Assembly: GCF_019175385.1 (NCBI RefSeq)
Contig: NC_083345.1
Location: 41,996,098 to 42,060,097 of the forward strand
Length of the DNA: 64,000 nt
Source of the DNA: Lycium barbarum
Lineage: Eukaryota; Streptophyta; Magnoliopsida; Solanales; Solanaceae
Direction: 5' to 3'
Shown one piece after another: positions 61,016 through 64,000 of this stretch (the stretch's first letter is position 1; the number at the start of each line of letters is the position of its first letter). Below the pieces are notes generated by a model. The model saw nothing but the letters and a program-made list of their open reading frames with translations. It was not told the DNA's origin and did no database searches. A program made the translations under genes and the position numbers.

Positions 61016-62520
61016 CTAGAGAGCATGAGCAAAGGCCTTTAGAATGTTATTTACTTGTTCACCAGCAGCTCGTTGATTCTCGATCAACTGATCACGAAGC
61101 CCACCCTCCTTCTCCTTTAAGCCAATATTTTCAGCTTGGACCTCAATATTTACACCTAACAAGCTCACTGCTGGGACTAGGTTCGTGTGTCTGTCCAGCC
61201 AATTCAGCTCTCAGACTATCATTTTCAGCTTCAAACCGACCGATTTCAATGGTTGCTTATACCTTCCTTTTTGGGTATGCATCCTCATTCTTCTAAGATC
61301 CCTAGAGTGATCATCTGCTTCCTTGTTCCCACTTCTGAAATTCAACAATCTCCAGAAGCTCTTTTAAGCCACGTTTTTCAGAGATGTCCGGGTCAAATAC
61401 TCTGCCAAGCAGCACCTTTTGATTCCTCAGAGAGACTTGCTTTTCATCATTCAAGTCCTGTATCTTTCTCTTCTTCTTAGAGGAACAGGGTTACTCGCTT
61501 ACTTTTCTTTCTTTACCTTTTATGAGGTCGACCTATGCTCTTCTCCTTGACTGCTTGTTCACTCTGTATATCCTCATTAGAATCTATTTCAAGAACGGAG
61601 TTGTTAGACTCACTTGTCTTCTCAAAGAAAGGTTCTTTTAAGAGCATAACCACAGGGATGCTATCTTTTATTACCCTAGAGGGGTCTGGAATTTCAATTG
61701 AGGTAGGAGTGGTCCGACGAATGAATGATTCGAACACTCTTAGAGTTTAGAGACCAGGTCCGTCTTGCACATTTTCGATTTTACTTCCTTCCCCTTAAAC
61801 TTTTCGTCATCCCTCGTAGCCTGTAAACCATTAGCACACCCAGCTATAATTTCCACTTCATTCTCTAAGATATTTGACAGTCCCACCCCCTTTTCAGCCA
61901 AGTTACCATCTAAATTTAAGACAGAGTTCTCTGCGTCTTTAACCCAACTGAAGGAGATAGGGTTACCTGAAATTCCTACTGCAACTTCATTTCCCTCAGT
62001 AGTACTGGCATTTTTAGAGTCACCCATGCCCTCACAGCTCGACTTTTCAAAAGCAGAACTTTGGACCTGAGAAGTTGCACATTCAGAATCCCTTATTTTG
62101 TTACATACCTCTGCTCCATCATCCTTTGCATTGATTATCTCAGTGGTTTGGAGGAATTTAGAAGCAGAGAGTGTTTGACCACTCTCGCCAGAATCATGTT
62201 TATCAGATGGACCAGGTTTTAAGGATTAGCACACTGATTTTTCATGAGTTTGGTCATTTTGAGTTGTAGAGGGACCAGTCTTGAGGGACTTTAAGCGTGT
62301 AGAGGACAAATTTTGGTTTTTCAAAGCTAGAGAAGGTGTGAAAGATTTTGGTGACTGTGGTTCCAAAGGGAATGCATTCTTAAAGAGTGAGGAGGAACTG
62401 TTCATGTCTGGGACAGCTTGAGAGGCAAATTCGTTTGATATACATGATTGGTAAGGGAAAGATTTTGGAGAAGATGAGGGATCACCAAAATTTTCTTGCA
62501 AACCGGTTCGGTTCAGGAGA
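61016..62520 (-). pseudogene. Third (envelope-like) ORF of the SIRE-type element, degenerate
   Basis: Minus-strand frames at 62226-62501, 61740-62027, 61513-61737 and 61016-61480 succeed one another with shifts and stops. The first parts are Ser/Pro/Glu-rich without motifs. Near 61300-61480 the frame reads RKIQDLNDEKQVSLRNQKVL then GRVFDPDISEK, and the C-terminus (ENIGLKEKEGGLRDQLIENQ) is coiled-coil-like, ending at TAG 61016. SIRE-type elements of plants carry such an extra ORF downstream of pol, often called envelope-like on position only. Its role is unknown. Plus-strand ORFs over the same span are shadows. Confidence 0.5.
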
Positions 62521-62596
62521 AGATGTAACGTTTGGTCTTAAGTTTTGAAAAGAGGGCGAGAGGAATTTTAATGACATGGCATTTTATAAAAGCAAT

Positions 62597-62809
62597 TTAG
62601 CACAAATAAGCATTAGAAAGACTACTAACCTGAGTCACGGGGACCAGGTCCCATTGTGCTCGCTCCACTAAGCATCCATGAAGAAATAACTTCACCTTGA
62701 GTTTTCTGAACCTTGTAGCATTTTCTTCAGAAGCAAGCAGATTCAATATAACAGGAGAGTGTTTTCCAAAAGCGCACACTTCCTCAGAGTACCTTGAGTG
62801 AGATGACAT
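62597..62809 (-). CDS. Short unrecognised ORF in the SIRE-type element
   Basis: A 70-codon frame (MSSHSRYSEEVCAFGKHSPV ...) lies between the gag remnant and the third-ORF remnant. I do not recognise it. It may be the N-terminal part of the third ORF, separated by a frameshift or an intron, since a Gln/Val/Ser-rich end runs toward 62597. No independent support for expression. Confidence 0.25.
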   Translation of the reverse strand: MSSHSRYSEEVCAFGKHSPVILNLLASEENATRFRKLKVKLFLHGCLVERAQWDLVPVTQVSSLSNAYLC

Positions 62810-62924
62810 TTTTCAACTTTTTCAAAAGGATTTTGAGCAAAAGCACTTCATATGCTACCTTTTGACTGTCCTTTTCTCACCCAGGTCTCCAAACTGAATT
62901 ATTGGCTTCATTTGGGAACCCGTA

Positions 62925-63702
62925 TCAGATCCGGTCCCTTAGGATAATGAGCAGTACAACTTGATCTTCCTCTTTATAAACCAGGCACGTTTTCCTTTTT
63001 CTGGTGCGTACCAGGTTCCTCCTCTCTTGACCTTTGTTTGGCAGTATCTTTATTTTGAGGATGATTGAGACTGCTGATCTTTTGGGGTTCACATTCTTAT
63101 CTACCTTTATGCCCCACATGATCTCCTTTTTCTATCTCCTTCCTTCCATAAATCATATTCATCAGGTCTTTGATCTGGCTGTTTAGTAGACGATTTTCCT
63201 TGGTAACTTCTTCCACTTGTTCTTGTGGATCTACGATGTTGACGATCATATCATAACTCACTTGTTTGGCATTGTCAAACTTCTCAGTTAACTCCTTCTT
63301 TTCTTTATTGAGTCCATGAAGCTCACTTATCAATCCTTTTACCACTGAGATCAACCTTTTGTGACAGTGACCTTCCAGTTCTGCTTGATCTTTAAGACGA
63401 TCTGCCTCCATTTCGTTGGCTTCATCATAGGTCCCAAATTCTTTTAGGAGACAAATATTCAAGTTACTCATTGAGCCTTCATGATTGACTCCACCCTTAG
63501 GTGTATTACTTGAGTCAGCTTCATTTTTGAATTCCCTCATTGAATCTCTACATGCAGTTACGACCTCCCTCATCAATTTCTCAGCTGTCTTTCTCTCTGT
63601 AACCTTTTTGATAGATGTCTGACTTCCTATACCTATCTCATTGGAGTTATTCTTGAGATCTTTATTGTTACTCCTTCTCTCCAAACATTTAGCATTTTTC
63701 AA
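62925..63702 (-). pseudogene. SIRE-type gag, C-terminal coiled-coil part
   Basis: From 63702 the frame runs through a basic start, then a long helical region with heptads (LNKEKKELTEKFDNAKQVSY, ENRLLNSQIKDLMNMIYG) typical of the C-terminal half of Sireviral gag in dicots. It continues in a shifted frame at 62925-63119. The end (Lys-Gly-Pro-rich, then Val-Pro-Lys) would lead into the protease, but homology stops near 62900, where pol is missing. Confidence 0.7.
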
Positions 63703-63710
63703 ATAATTTT

Positions 63711-63998
63711 TTAAAATCTGTGAGTGAGATATGCGATTTCTATGTCATCATCACTTGACTTACTTCTGCTTTCATTATCAAGACTATTTATTCTTTCTAG
63801 ATCTTGAGTGGTCTCACCATCCTTCATCTTAAGAAATCCAAGCTTTGTACTGATTTTGTTTATTCTAACACATGTACTTTTAAGAGCTTCCCAAATTTCC
63901 TTTGTTGTTTTACAGGAAGAAACCAGATTGTACTCTTTTGATCCAAGGCTTCGAAGAAGAATGTGCTTAGCTCTCTGGTCTTTTCGCAGAGTATGGCT
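63711..63998 (-). pseudogene. SIRE-type gag, UBN2/copia-gag domain, runs off the window
   Basis: An open frame from the window edge to TAA 63711-63713 (96 codons visible). It contains RAKHILLRSLGSKEYNLVSS and TTKEIWEALKSTCVRINKIS, the copia gag-polypeptide (UBN2-type) signature, and an acidic Ser/Asp stretch (SSDDDIEIAYLTHRF). The stop interrupts what should continue into the frame at 63702, so this copy is broken. The N-terminus lies beyond 64000. Confidence 0.82.
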
Positions 63999-64000
63999 TT

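Larger units (their letters stand above)
59561..64000 (-). mobile_element. SIRE-type Ty1/copia element, 3' LTR to gag, pol missing
   Basis: Read on the minus strand from the window edge: gag (63711-63998, 62925-63702), a junction near 62900, a third-ORF region (61016-62520), a purine-rich repeat array (60560-60770) and the 3' LTR (59561-60378). No protease, integrase or RT is seen between gag and the third ORF, so pol is deleted. The 5' LTR lies outside the window. Confidence 0.75.

Noticed and set aside
60991..61480. Plus-strand ORFs (60991-61296, 61187-61480) in the SIRE-type region.
   Set aside because: The opposite strand carries the recognisable third-ORF remnant; these are shadows.

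Overview
The window is a stretch of plant nuclear repeat DNA. I see no intact host gene, no tRNA or rRNA gene, and no bacterial-style operon. A Solanaceae-like or other asterid dicot is suggested by the Tnt1-like copia, the SIRE-type copia with a third ORF, the Del/Tekay-type chromodomain gypsy elements, the L1-type LINE and the profilin exon. This placement is inferred from family resemblance only.

Left half (1-31009): a large AT-rich array of about 50 related units. Each unit has a core of about 130 bp and a variable (TA)n, (TAA)n or (CTA)n tail. The core carries a 14-bp palindrome (GCTTAATATTAAGC) and a 10-bp stem-loop (GCCAAGTGGC ... GCCACTTGGC). The array is broken by a 5'-truncated LINE (674-2685, minus), by two non-autonomous Helitrons inserted in opposite orientations (5818-12428 minus, 12660-16191 plus), and by two or three Helitrons (21921-24684, 25801-30079, 30698-31009 truncated) whose 5' ends are themselves copies of the array unit. 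The array therefore looks like an amplified Helitron 5' terminus. The minus-strand Helitron carries captured host gene pieces: a 41-codon profilin first exon with its leader, and two exons (one duplicated) of an unrecognised gene.

Middle (31010-41645): copies of one non-autonomous LTR retrotransposon (PBS resembling tRNA-Asp, a gag-like ORF, no pol). One complete element (35218-41645) is joined to a partial upstream copy (33790-35217). Both face an inverted partial copy (31010-33789), giving an inverted repeat of about 2.75 kb per arm.

Right (41646-59560): a degenerate plus-strand Ty3/gypsy chromovirus lacking its 5' end (41646-48066), then a decayed Tnt1-like Ty1/copia (48067-49942 and 59376-59497). 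A second, minus-strand chromovirus (49943-59375) inserted into the copia reverse transcriptase and left a visible 5-bp duplication, GACCA.

Far right (59561-64000): part of a minus-strand SIRE-type copia with a 3' LTR, a purine-rich repeat array, a degenerate third (envelope-like) ORF and gag; pol is missing and the 5' part runs off the window. All transposon reading frames are broken or non-autonomous, so the region behaves as heterochromatin-like nested repeats.
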